Made by a program: the position numbers and the translations under genes | Notes under the pieces: model-generated | What the model was told of the DNA's origin: nothing | Database searches by the model: none | What the model saw: the letters and a program-made list of their open reading frames with translations, nothing else | From: a virus | Length of the DNA stretch: 43,501 nt | Virus record (IMG/VR): IMGVR_UViG_3300013006_002409 | Location: 1 to 43,501 of that record | Direction: 5' to 3' (one strand) | Shown: piece after piece, positions 32,604 through 39,310 of the stretch | How positions within the stretch are numbered: the stretch's first letter is position 1 | Layout: the number at the start of each line of letters is the position of its first letter

Positions 32604-33449
32604 TCACCCAAAAATCGACTTGAGCGAATCCCGATCAATCTTGTCCCTCACCTGCACCTGTTCCGGCTGCCTGACCGTCCTCGGCTTATCCTTGCTCGCC
32701 CAGCGTTGGGCATGGCCGTAGACGTCCGAGAAGTTCGCCACGAACTGGCCTCGGCTCTTCGGTTGCCAGAACCCCGCGCCTGTTTGCGTCCTAGCGGCCA
32801 TGTAGCGGCGTAGAAGATCCCAGTCGCTGTCATCCATCTCTACCACCTGCGCAAGGGTGCTGTGAAGGTCGTGCATCTCCATTGCCGACCACGAGGAGGG
32901 TTTTTGCCACTCGGGCTTGATCGAATTGATCTTGCCGATGATCTCGGATCGATCCAGAGCAAGCCGAGAGCGAGCGAGCGGAGTCGCCGCGCTCTTCGCT
33001 TCCCCTTCCTTTCCAATTCCCTTCTCCTTCCTTTCTCCTTCCCCTTCCCCTTCCGCTTTCTCAGAACTGGCCAAGGTGGGTTCTTCCGGGAAACCAACGT
33101 CGGTTTCCTCTGGGTTGGTTTTTTGCCTCCCGCCGCCCTTCCCGTTGGTTCGTGCCGTCTCGCGTTTTTGCCGCACTTGGGTTTCCTTGTCGGATGGGTA
33201 AAACCGCACCACGAGGTTATCACCCACCCACTGCCAGAGGTCGGACTCACGCCGTACCTCGGCCAGCGTCACTTTGGCCAACTGCTGCCATTTGCGGTCC
33301 TTCCACCCGGCACAATCGGTGATGACCCCGCCGCACTCCTGGCCGATGCAGTAGCGTAGCAGCATGAGCCACGTTCCCCGGTCGAGTGGCTCCGCGCCAA
33401 CGACTTCGGGGGAATCAAGGATAGATGTATGTAGGTTTAACCAGTCCAT
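32604..33449 (-). CDS. Replication-initiator-like protein
   Basis: The 281-residue product starts MDWLNLHTSILDSPEVVGAEPLDRGTWLMLLRYC. Together with WKDRKWQQLAKVT, this resembles the N-terminal winged-helix of phage replisome organisers. The centre (about 125-165) is a low-complexity Glu/Gly/Lys linker encoded by a long purine tract. The C-terminus (SDWDLLRRYMAARTQTGAGFWQPKSRGQFVANF) is helical and may recruit helicase. It is encoded next to the SSB-like gene. I see no helicase or loader gene in the phage, so host replication proteins would be used. Confidence 0.65.
   Translation of the reverse strand: MDWLNLHTSILDSPEVVGAEPLDRGTWLMLLRYCIGQECGGVITDCAGWKDRKWQQLAKVTLAEVRRESDLWQWVGDNLVVRFYPSDKETQVRQKRETARTNGKGGGRQKTNPEETDVGFPEEPTLASSEKAEGEGEGERKEKGIGKEGEAKSAATPLARSRLALDRSEIIGKINSIKPEWQKPSSWSAMEMHDLHSTLAQVVEMDDSDWDLLRRYMAARTQTGAGFWQPKSRGQFVANFSDVYGHAQRWASKDKPRTVRQPEQVQVRDKIDRDSLKSIFG
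33000..33062. repeat. Purine/pyrimidine tract inside the replication gene
   Basis: Sixty-three bases are almost pure pyrimidine on the plus strand, with only AA at 33015-33016 and one G near 33054 as exceptions. The tract is built from CTTCC and CCCTT units. It encodes the low-complexity linker of the initiator-like protein. A comparable location, inside the O gene, holds the lambda origin, so an origin role is possible. Confidence 0.5.
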
Positions 33450-33458
33450 CGTCGTGCT

Positions 33459-33731
33459 TCAGAATGGAATGTCATCATCCTCACCCGCTGCCACTGCGGC
33501 AGGCGTTGGCCCCGCTCCAGCCGTCCTTTGCGGCGCGCCTTCCCGAGGTTTGAGGGGGTATAAATTCATCCACCCAGTCCAGCCCGGCCCCGGGATCGCA
33601 TCGAGTTTGATCGATAGATTCCCATCCGCCGTCGTGAATCCGGTACCGCAGCGCAAGTAGCGCTTCTTGGTGGCTCCGGTGGCATCCGTGTACTCGCCAA
33701 GCGTGGCGACAATTTCATGAGTTGCAGGCAT
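33459..33731 (-). CDS. Single-stranded-DNA-binding-like protein with DDDIPF tail
   Basis: The 90-residue product has a short beta-rich body (HEIVATLGEYTDATGATKKRYLRCGTGFTTADGNLSIKLD) with the look of a small OB fold, a Gly/Pro/Ala-rich linker, and the exact C-terminal tip DDDIPF. In E. coli SSB this tip binds primase, exonuclease I, PriA, RecO and others. At half the usual SSB size, the protein is a minimal version. It sits between the initiator-like and clamp-like genes in the replication/recombination block. Confidence 0.75.
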   Translation of the reverse strand: MPATHEIVATLGEYTDATGATKKRYLRCGTGFTTADGNLSIKLDAIPGPGWTGWMNLYPLKPREGAPQRTAGAGPTPAAVAAGEDDDIPF

Positions 33732-33739
33732 AATTTGTG

Positions 33740-34306
33740 TTAGTATTGTTTTGCAAGAATGTGGCAGATCGCAGTCGCTTTCAGTTCTTGCGCGTGGTTC
33801 AAGCGGGCCACGAGCCCTTCCCCGCCATTGAAGCGGAATCGCACCGACTCCGAGCGGTCGATGCTCGTGTAAATCTCACAGCGCGGTAGCCGGGAAATCA
33901 GCTGCAACGACACCAGCGGCACCAGCGTGCCATGATTGATCCGCACGCACGGATCGATCAGGTAGTAGCTTTTCCCAAAATCCTCCTCCAGTTTCCATGG
34001 TTCAAAAACCCCATCCCGGAACAAATCCAGCGTGCAGTCATCGAGCATCCGCCAAGCGCTGGCATCCTCATACGTCTGGGTCCAAACGTGTTTGCGCAAG
34101 CGGTCCACCACCGTTTGCGGCCCTGGGCCGAACGCCGCTGAGAATCCGAAGAATCGAATCGCAATCCAACCGTTAGATGCATAGAGTTTCCCGTCGCGGC
34201 CCCAAGCAGCTTGGGCGTAATGGTGCCCCTCTGCCGGGTGGCAGAAATAATCGATTGCCAAGGCTGGCACCGGGTACCCAAACGGGCGTTTGCTCGGGGT
34301 TGGCAT
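33740..34306 (-). CDS. Hypothetical protein, possibly clamp-like (188 aa)
   Basis: The strand-rich sequence contains DGKLYASNGWIAIRFFGF and later YTSIDRSESVRFRFNGGEGLVARLNH. These alternate in the way seen in DnaN-type sliding-clamp domains, where an 'x-A-T-D-G-x-x-A-I-R' turn is followed by paired strands. One domain of this size would need to multimerise to encircle DNA. The resemblance is weak and visual only. Its start shares a base with the resolvase stop (TGATG), placing it in the recombination block. Confidence 0.5.
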   Translation of the reverse strand: MPTPSKRPFGYPVPALAIDYFCHPAEGHHYAQAAWGRDGKLYASNGWIAIRFFGFSAAFGPGPQTVVDRLRKHVWTQTYEDASAWRMLDDCTLDLFRDGVFEPWKLEEDFGKSYYLIDPCVRINHGTLVPLVSLQLISRLPRCEIYTSIDRSESVRFRFNGGEGLVARLNHAQELKATAICHILAKQY

Positions 34307-34650
34307 CAGGGGTGCAGGGTGATTTCGAGACGCGGGTTTTCGCGGTCGATCGTGAAAAAGGAGAGCCCCACCTTGGGCAGCTCGTGGTCGTCGATCCCCA
34401 GCGCCTGAGCGATCCCATCGCGGTATGCTTTGCAGCTTGCTTCCGCATTGTCGTCATCCCGCCGGCAGGCATCGCCGTAGTAAAAGGCCAGCGAGTAGCC
34501 CGCGAACCGTGGCAAGCCACCGCCCAATGCCTCGCGCGTCGCCGCCCATGCCAGCGCACGGTGCCGTTTCGTGATGGGGCATTTCTTCCGCCAATGCACC
34601 CGAGCATTCGGCGACAATTTTCGGTCAGGCAGTGGCAGGGTGATCGTCAT
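34306..34650 (-). CDS. rusA: RusA-type Holliday junction resolvase
   Basis: Starting at ATG 34648-34650, the 114-residue product has the RusA plan. It has LPLPDRKLSPNARVHWRKK at the N-terminus, a strand (YSLAFYYGDACR), the acidic metal-binding cluster D65-D-D-N68, helix ASCKAYRDGIAQALGID (D78), and DD at 87-88 followed by the last strands. Cleavage of branched DNA before packaging or during recombination is the known role of the family. ATGA overlap with the exonuclease gene couples the two. Confidence 0.85.
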   Translation of the reverse strand: MTITLPLPDRKLSPNARVHWRKKCPITKRHRALAWAATREALGGGLPRFAGYSLAFYYGDACRRDDDNAEASCKAYRDGIAQALGIDDHELPKVGLSFFTIDRENPRLEITLHP

Positions 34651-35489
34651 GACAATGCCAATGGCAGCGGGGCTTGAGTTTCTGACATGGGCAGCTCGCG
34701 GATGGGCATGCTCAGCACCCGCATCCCGGCGGAGGTGATCATGTATCGGTTGGGCCGCCCCTGCTTTTGGGAGTCGCGCACGGGTGCCAGCAGCAGCCCA
34801 GCCTCCACCAAGCGGCCGAAGGCATGGTGCGCCGTGCTGGCGCTCACCGCCATCACCTCGCATGCCCCAGACGTGGTAATCCCCGCCCACTCGCAGCGAC
34901 CCGCCAGCGCCAGCATCGAGGCAGACAGCAAGTCGCGCAGCCCGGCGCGGTAAAAAGCCAAGGGATGCGGTGTGGAGTCATGCCTCAACCGGTACACCTC
35001 CACCGCCGCCATCAAGTCGCGCACCGCAGCCAAGGCATCCGCCAAGGCTTCATGCGGCCTTGGGTCATGCTGCAAGTCGCCAAACGCCACCCGCCACACA
35101 GACCGCGCACAGCACTGCTGCCAATAATGCCATGGCAATTCCAGTCCGACGAGCCGGTACGCCTCCCCCAGCAGCGGGAAATCATAGGTGCTTCCCCACG
35201 ACCAGATCGATTCAATCGCCCCCGCGTCACGAATCCATGCGTTGAGCTCCTTCAATGCCTGAGCCAGTGGCAAGGCATCCGGCTGGTTGATCCACCGCGT
35301 TCCCTTGCGTTCATGCCACGCCAGCGTGTCCAGCTCCACCGTGAACCTCGCATCCGGCTGCACCTTCGCGCGGAAGGTTTCCCCGGTCTTGCCCGTCTCC
35401 AGATCAAACAGCACACAGCCAATTTCCAATATCACCGACCCCGGCCGCAGGCCCAGTGCCTCGATGTCGATCATCGCGTGCAAGCTCAT
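34647..35489 (-). CDS. DEDD-type 3'-5' exonuclease fused to a winged-helix domain
   Basis: The start at ATG 35487-35489 is supported by a good ribosome site (AAAGGAGG, 4 bases upstream). Residues 1-165 form an exonuclease of the phage DEDD type: MIDIEAL supplies D8 and E10, the next Asp is in STYDFPLL, and the last is in HEALADALAAV. Residues about 185-270 form a winged helix (WAGITTSGACEVMAVSASTAHHAFGRLVEAGLL, then NRYMITSAGMRVL). The combination suggests a nuclease with its own DNA-targeting module or a self-regulating gene. The stop overlaps rusA (ATGA). Confidence 0.8.
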   Translation of the reverse strand: MSLHAMIDIEALGLRPGSVILEIGCVLFDLETGKTGETFRAKVQPDARFTVELDTLAWHERKGTRWINQPDALPLAQALKELNAWIRDAGAIESIWSWGSTYDFPLLGEAYRLVGLELPWHYWQQCCARSVWRVAFGDLQHDPRPHEALADALAAVRDLMAAVEVYRLRHDSTPHPLAFYRAGLRDLLSASMLALAGRCEWAGITTSGACEVMAVSASTAHHAFGRLVEAGLLLAPVRDSQKQGRPNRYMITSAGMRVLSMPIRELPMSETQAPLPLALS

Positions 35490-35773
35490 GCCGCCTCCTT
35501 TCGTAACTGCTCCGCCTCTGCCTCGATCTTTTCGAGAGTTTCTTTGAGCTGCCGCTGGTACGATTTCGCATGCTCCGGTTTGAGTTCGCTTAGACGCCGA
35601 GCTGCCGCCCGCGCCCGCACTGCGTCCAAGTAGCATTCGACGAGCTGATCATAATTCGGGCAGCCTTTCGCTGGCGGCGATTCGGTTATCGCAAATTCAA
35701 AATAACCCTCACCGTCGCAGTCTGGGCAGTCAATTTGGCCCGTTCCTCTACATTCGTCGCATTCGCATCTCAT
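35486..35773 (-). CDS. Zinc-finger plus coiled-coil protein (95 aa)
   Basis: The N-terminus has a DnaJ-like double CxxC (CDECRGTGQIDCPDCDGEG), enough for one zinc. The C-terminal half is a charged helix, RLSELKPEHAKSYQRQL, which strongly resembles the C-terminus of the next upstream gene. ATGA overlaps join it to both neighbours. No known function; probably a nucleic-acid or protein-binding adaptor. Confidence 0.7.
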   Translation of the reverse strand: MRCECDECRGTGQIDCPDCDGEGYFEFAITESPPAKGCPNYDQLVECYLDAVRARAAARRLSELKPEHAKSYQRQLKETLEKIEAEAEQLRKEAA

Positions 35774-36093
35774 GATGCAATACCTCCCGACTCAGCTTCG
35801 ATCTCAGCGATGGCTTCTTGCAGTTGCCGTTCGTACGACTCTTTGTTTTCTGGCTTCAGCTCGGTGAGTCGCAAAGCCGCCGCGCGAAGGATTCTAATTT
35901 TTTCGTCAATCAGCGCTCTATTTTTCCGCCGCTCAATAAGCAATGCGTTTTCAAATTCCCTCGTGTCCAGTTCCACCGCTCGCTCCATTTCGCGGATGGT
36001 ATTCGAGGCCATGAGGGCACAGGCGGTAAATCCAATGCTACCGCCTAGCAGCACCCAAAAAAAATCTTGTGTTAAAAAAGTGGCTAAATTCAT
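35770..36093 (-). CDS. Membrane-anchored coiled-coil protein (107 aa)
   Basis: One membrane helix at about residues 11-30 (FFWVLLGGSIGFTACALMA) is followed by a long charged helix. It ends in RLTELKPENKESYERQLQEA, nearly the same module as in the zinc-finger protein encoded next. The two genes thus share a C-terminal domain on different N-terminal parts. Function unknown. Confidence 0.7.
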   Translation of the reverse strand: MNLATFLTQDFFWVLLGGSIGFTACALMASNTIREMERAVELDTREFENALLIERRKNRALIDEKIRILRAAALRLTELKPENKESYERQLQEAIAEIEAESGGIAS

Positions 36094-36112
36094 ATTTCCA
36101 ATTGGTTCGGAA

Positions 36113-36193
36113 TCACCTCTGATACGTCATCACCCAGATCCACAGCCAAATCGGCACGTTCGCCCCAAAGATGATCCAGAGGAAAAGTTTCAT
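36113..36193 (-). CDS. Micro-protein, hydrophobic (26 aa)
   Basis: An ATG at 36191-36193 overlaps the stop of the preceding gene (ATGA), and the frame runs 26 codons to TGA. The product (MKLFLWIIFGANVPIWLWIW, then VMTYQR) is nearly all hydrophobic with five Trp and would form one membrane helix. The coupling and the fit to the gap between genes support it; such a short frame can also arise by chance. Confidence 0.5.
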   Translation of the reverse strand: MKLFLWIIFGANVPIWLWIWVMTYQR

Positions 36194-36459
36194 GCGGGTA
36201 AGAGTTGGTTCATACGCCGCACCACCGCCGCCTTGCGGTCCATGATCCATCGTTGCTCAGGCTCTTTCCGGTCCACCGCAAAACGCTTGCCGAGATCCGC
36301 CGCCACGGCTTTGAGCAAATCCAACCCGTAACCGGCCACCGCCTGGTCATGAGTATTCGCTCGCCGCACATTGTTGGACGCAAGCACTTCCCAAGCATCC
36401 TTCGAGCCTGGCCGCTTTGTGACGCACTTCGGGCGTCGGTAGGTTGTTGTTGTTTTCAT
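36190..36459 (-). CDS. Hypothetical basic protein (89 aa)
   Basis: A basic protein starting MKTTTTYRRPKCVTKRPGSK with a helical C-terminal half (YGLDLLKAVAADLGKRF, DRKAAVVRRMNQLL). No recognised motif. It lies in the early operon between the excisionase-like gene and the 26-aa membrane micro-protein. Confidence 0.6.
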   Translation of the reverse strand: MKTTTTYRRPKCVTKRPGSKDAWEVLASNNVRRANTHDQAVAGYGLDLLKAVAADLGKRFAVDRKEPEQRWIMDRKAAVVRRMNQLLPA

Positions 36460-36466
36460 TTTTGGT

Positions 36467-36706
36467 CTATTTGGTATTTTGGGAGATAAATTCTTTCAGC
36501 GTTTTCAGCTTCACGCCCCGCGTGCGTTGCCCCACCTCGGTGATGGGAAATTTCCGGCTCACCATGGACGGGCTCAGCCCCAAGCACTGGCTCACCATGG
36601 CCACCGGCACGATCACCAGCTCCTCCAAGTCGATCGGCTGCCGCGCAAGCAGCAGCTCAGCAATCTGCCGAGTCACCGCTTGGTGATCCATTTCCGACAG
36701 CTGCAT
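36467..36706 (-). CDS. HTH protein, excisionase/Cox-like (79 aa)
   Basis: The helix-turn-helix VAMVSQCLGLSPSMVSRKF lies at about residues 35-53. It is followed by a short wing and VKLKTLKEFISQ, the arrangement of small MerR-like excisionases. As second gene of the leftward early operon in an integrase-carrying prophage, it is the best candidate for the excision factor. The start shares one base with the stop of the preceding gene (TGATG). Confidence 0.6.
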   Translation of the reverse strand: MQLSEMDHQAVTRQIAELLLARQPIDLEELVIVPVAMVSQCLGLSPSMVSRKFPITEVGQRTRGVKLKTLKEFISQNTK

Positions 36707-36882
36707 CAGGCGGCCTTCTCGGGGTTGAGGGTAATGGCCACAAAATGCGCCGTAAGGCTCTCGGCCTTCGCGTCAGCCGCGGCTTTTTCAAATTTAGCGA
36801 TTTCGTCCTCAGTGAGGACATCACGCAGGTCAAAACTGATCCGCGTCCGGGATGGGGTATCTAAGATTGCTGTGTTTGACAT
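36706..36882 (-). CDS. First gene of the leftward operon, small protein (58 aa)
   Basis: The start is placed at ATG 36880-36882 (MSNTAILDTPSRTRISFDL). An upstream Met at 36903 falls inside the operator region. The short acidic/helical protein (DLRDVLTEDEIAKFEKAAADAK) has no clear HTH. Lambda Cro occupies this position in its genome, but the similarity is only positional. Confidence 0.6.
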   Translation of the reverse strand: MSNTAILDTPSRTRISFDLRDVLTEDEIAKFEKAAADAKAESLTAHFVAITLNPEKAA

Positions 36883-36895
36883 GTTCAAAGTCTCG

Positions 36896-36950
36896 TTACG
36901 CAAGAAAGAATGTCTCGCGAAAAGACTTACGCAAGAAAAAAGTTGCGTGA
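36896..36950. promoter_or_regulatory. Putative operators between repressor and leftward operon
   Basis: Three copies of TTGCGT[AG]A lie in the 95-bp divergent space: 36896-36903 and 36927-36934 on the minus strand and 36943-36950 on the plus strand. The last two form a near-perfect inverted repeat (CTTACGCAA...TTGCGTGATAAG). The plus-strand copy contains the -35 box of the repressor promoter. Binding by the 138-aa HTH protein would control both directions. Confidence 0.6.
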
Positions 36951-36971
36951 TAAGACTTTTATTGATAAAAT
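36943..36971 (+). promoter_or_regulatory. Repressor promoter, apparently leaderless
   Basis: TTGCGT (36943-36948), a 17-base spacer and TAAAAT (36966-36971) form a good sigma-70-type promoter. The expected transcription start, about 7 bases later, falls on the A of the repressor ATG (36978), so the transcript would have little or no 5' leader, as for lambda cI from pRM. Confidence 0.65.
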
Positions 36972-36977
36972 TTAGCT

Positions 36978-37394
36978 ATGACCCATGAATCGACCATCCG
37001 CGCCCACCTGGTAAGCGCCTGCCGCCAACGCGGAATTCAGGCAGAAATCGCAAAAACATTTGAGATCCATCCCTCCACCGTAAAGCGCTGGATCGAAGGC
37101 GGGGAAATCTCCCCCCCCATGCTTATCCTGCTCGACTGGTACCTCCTCGGAACCATGCCGCCGCGCATCCACCATGCCTCTAACGATCTAAGGGGCATCC
37201 TCGAATTCGACGATTCCGAATGGCGCATCATCCAGATCCTCGCCACCCGGGAGGGCAACAAAACTCCAGCCCGCTGGATTGCGGATAAAATTCTTGGCTA
37301 CCTCGAAAGCAATCCCAAAGCTCAAGCGGTCGCCAAGGAACCCATCACCGCCCTCGAATCCCCCGTGGCGCATTACGGCGAAAAGCAGGCATGA
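36978..37394 (+). CDS. Repressor-like HTH protein (138 aa)
   Basis: The HTH spans about residues 18-42 (GIQAEIAKTFEIHPSTVKRWIEGG), followed by MLILLDWYLLGT and a C-terminal region predicted to be helical. Divergent orientation from the leftward early operon, with operator-like repeats between, points to a lysogeny repressor. No Ser-Lys LexA-type peptidase domain is seen, so induction would not be by RecA-stimulated self-cleavage of this protein. Its stop overlaps the next start (ATGA). Confidence 0.7.
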   Translation: MTHESTIRAHLVSACRQRGIQAEIAKTFEIHPSTVKRWIEGGEISPPMLILLDWYLLGTMPPRIHHASNDLRGILEFDDSEWRIIQILATREGNKTPARWIADKILGYLESNPKAQAVAKEPITALESPVAHYGEKQA

Positions 37395-37567
37395 GCGTTC
37401 TACCCGTCATTTCCCCCCGCTCCATCACCACTCAACTCCTCCTTCCCTTCATCATCTCTACACCTCAGGAAACCGTTCCAGAGCTGGATGAAATCGCAAA
37501 CGGCAAACTAAACATCCTGCCATTTTTCAGGAAGCAATGCCCAAAATGCAATACCAGATTCAACTAA
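37391..37567 (+). CDS. Small protein with CPKC knuckle, coupled to the repressor (58 aa)
   Basis: The ATG overlaps the repressor stop (ATGA) and the frame runs 58 codons to TAA at 37565-37567. The product has a hydrophobic middle (TQLLLPFII) and ends in RKQCPKCNTRF, a half zinc ribbon that could dimerise. It could be an antirepressor or a partner of the repressor. No family recognised. Confidence 0.6.
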   Translation: MSVLPVISPRSITTQLLLPFIISTPQETVPELDEIANGKLNILPFFRKQCPKCNTRFN

Positions 37568-37576
37568 TCAAAAGCA

Positions 37577-37948
37577 TCAGTGCCCAAGCAGCTTATTTAG
37601 AGCCCTTTGCTTTTTTTCCCGATCAATTTCATACTCCATCTCGGAGATCCTTTCTTTCAAGGATTCAATATCCGCAGAACGAGCGCCAACCTCGCCCTTG
37701 ATTTTTCTGATTGAATTAAAATCTTCGCGGCTCCGGTCGCCATGACGATTTACCACATTCCATAAATCACTGGAACTTTCAGCTAAAGAATTTACCAAAT
37801 CACGCACACGATTCAGTCTAACACTGACATCTTCAATGCTATCTTGCGATTGATTTACCTGTTCAAAAATCGCCGATTTTAACTGAACAATCTGGAATTG
37901 CTGCCACCCAACCCACCCGCAGATCAAAAACAAGACGACGAGATTCAT
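37577..37948 (-). CDS. Membrane-anchored coiled-coil protein beside the integrase
   Basis: Residues from MNLVVLFLICGWVGWQQF onward form one membrane helix followed by a long coiled coil (SIEDVSVRLNRVRDLVNSL, SADIESLKERISEMEYEI). Two further Met starts upstream (38011 and 38044) would add a second hydrophobic segment but would overlap the integrase gene on the other strand, so I use 37948. The base composition (many A/T) differs from the integrase. Its position between repressor and integrase is a frequent site of lysogenic-conversion (moron) genes; function unknown. Confidence 0.6.
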   Translation of the reverse strand: MNLVVLFLICGWVGWQQFQIVQLKSAIFEQVNQSQDSIEDVSVRLNRVRDLVNSLAESSSDLWNVVNRHGDRSREDFNSIRKIKGEVGARSADIESLKERISEMEYEIDREKKQRALNKLLGH

Positions 37949-37994
37949 TTTTTTCACCCCACCGTCATAGAACCCCCACCCCAAAACGCAAGCC

Positions 37995-39275
37995 ATGAGT
38001 GCCAAGCCCATCAGCCACCGGAGCGTAAAAGTCTCCAAAGGCAACAGTCACCTCACCGTCTACCCGTGGCACCACCCCGCCACCGGCAAACTCCGCTGGC
38101 GGTTCGCGTGGCGCACCCACGAAAACCAGCCGTGGGCCTACGTAACGCGCCAGACCAAAGCCGCAGCCATCTCCGCCGCAGAACTGAAGCTCGACGAGCT
38201 CGACCAAGGCGGACTCATCTGGTCCGCCCTCGCCCCCGCACGCCGCCGCTTTCTCGAAGCCATCCACCATCATGCCACCGCCGCCGACGAAGACGCCCTC
38301 CTTGCCTTCCTCACCAGCCGCCACAGCTCCGCCGAGGTCACCGCCAGCGTCGCCAAGTTCCTCGCTTGGAAAATCACCACCAAGGGCGAGGAAACCCGCA
38401 ACCTCGCCAACGTCCGCCGCATTCTCGAGCCCATGGCCAGTCACTTCGCGGGCCAACTCATCAGCGACATCACCGCAAATGCATTAGTCGCCTGGTGGAC
38501 GACTCGTTGCCAAGGCCTCGGCAAGAAAACGTCCAACGAAGTCCGGGGTGCCCTCGTCGCATTCTGGAACTGGTGCATCTGGGAAAAACTCTACCCCAAA
38601 GAAGTCACCCCCGCCGAGCGCATCCCCCGCCAAGAGCTCGATCAACACGAACGCCGCGTCCTCACCCCCGCCGAGTTCACCGCCCTTGCCGCCCACATCA
38701 GCTTGCCCTTCCGCCCGGCACTGGTCCTCGGGGCATTCGCCGGCATGCGCCCGGAGGAAATCGCCCCGCCCACCCGCAAAGGCATGTCCAAGAAAGGCAA
38801 GCGCGGCCTCCACCGAGAGGAGATCGACTGGCAATTTTCCGTCATCAATGTGCCCTCCGAAGTCTCCAAGACCAAAACCCCCCGCAAAATCCCCTTGCTG
38901 CCAGGCACCCGCAACTGGCTCGAATGGGCCGGCATTCGCCCAGGTCAGACAGGGCCCGTCTGCCCCCAAAACCCGAGCGAAGCCGGGGAAACCACGCGCC
39001 TAGGAAAGCTCGTCTTCCCCAACGAAGGTTGGCCGCAAGACGCCTTGCGCCACTCCTACGGGTCCTACCGCAATGCCATCATTCGCTCCCTGCCGCAAGT
39101 CGCCGAGGAAATGGGCAACTCCGAGGCCATGCTCAAGCGGCACTACCACAACCCGAAGAACCGAGAAGAGGGCGAAACGTGGTTCAATCTAACACCTCTA
39201 ACTGTTCCGATTTGTTCCGATGGAAATGAGGTTACAGCGCAAGAATACCTCAAAGCGATGAATTCAAAACCTTGA
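37995..39275 (+). CDS. int: Tyrosine integrase
   Basis: This 426-residue recombinase has an N-terminal arm-binding region, a core-binding SAM-like helical domain and the catalytic domain. R252 lies in AGMRPEE, R352-H353 in DALRHSYGSY (the usual first His of HxLRH is Asp349), and the nucleophile Y384 in KRHYHN. It integrates the phage into the tRNA-Val 3' end. The gene ends 35 bases before attR and its last codons contain the right-arm TGTTCCGA pair. Possible starts near 37995 overlap the membrane-protein gene's alternative starts. Confidence 0.92.
   Translation: MSAKPISHRSVKVSKGNSHLTVYPWHHPATGKLRWRFAWRTHENQPWAYVTRQTKAAAISAAELKLDELDQGGLIWSALAPARRRFLEAIHHHATAADEDALLAFLTSRHSSAEVTASVAKFLAWKITTKGEETRNLANVRRILEPMASHFAGQLISDITANALVAWWTTRCQGLGKKTSNEVRGALVAFWNWCIWEKLYPKEVTPAERIPRQELDQHERRVLTPAEFTALAAHISLPFRPALVLGAFAGMRPEEIAPPTRKGMSKKGKRGLHREEIDWQFSVINVPSEVSKTKTPRKIPLLPGTRNWLEWAGIRPGQTGPVCPQNPSEAGETTRLGKLVFPNEGWPQDALRHSYGSYRNAIIRSLPQVAEEMGNSEAMLKRHYHNPKNREEGETWFNLTPLTVPICSDGNEVTAQEYLKAMNSKP
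39203..39220. promoter_or_regulatory. Putative integrase arm-type sites, right arm
   Basis: Two TGTTCCGA copies (39203-39210 and 39213-39220) match the pair at 903-921 and lie about 90 bases from the attR core, within the coding sequence of int. Spacing is 10 bases here and 11 on the left. Their role as integrase sites is inferred. Confidence 0.6.
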
Positions 39276-39310
39276 TAAATCAAGGAAAGTGCCACTGTTC
39301 TCACTGAAGA

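Noticed and set aside
37898-39229. 443-codon plus-strand frame over int
   Set aside because: Second-frame shadow of the integrase, Arg/Pro/His-rich; the true frame holds all catalytic residues.
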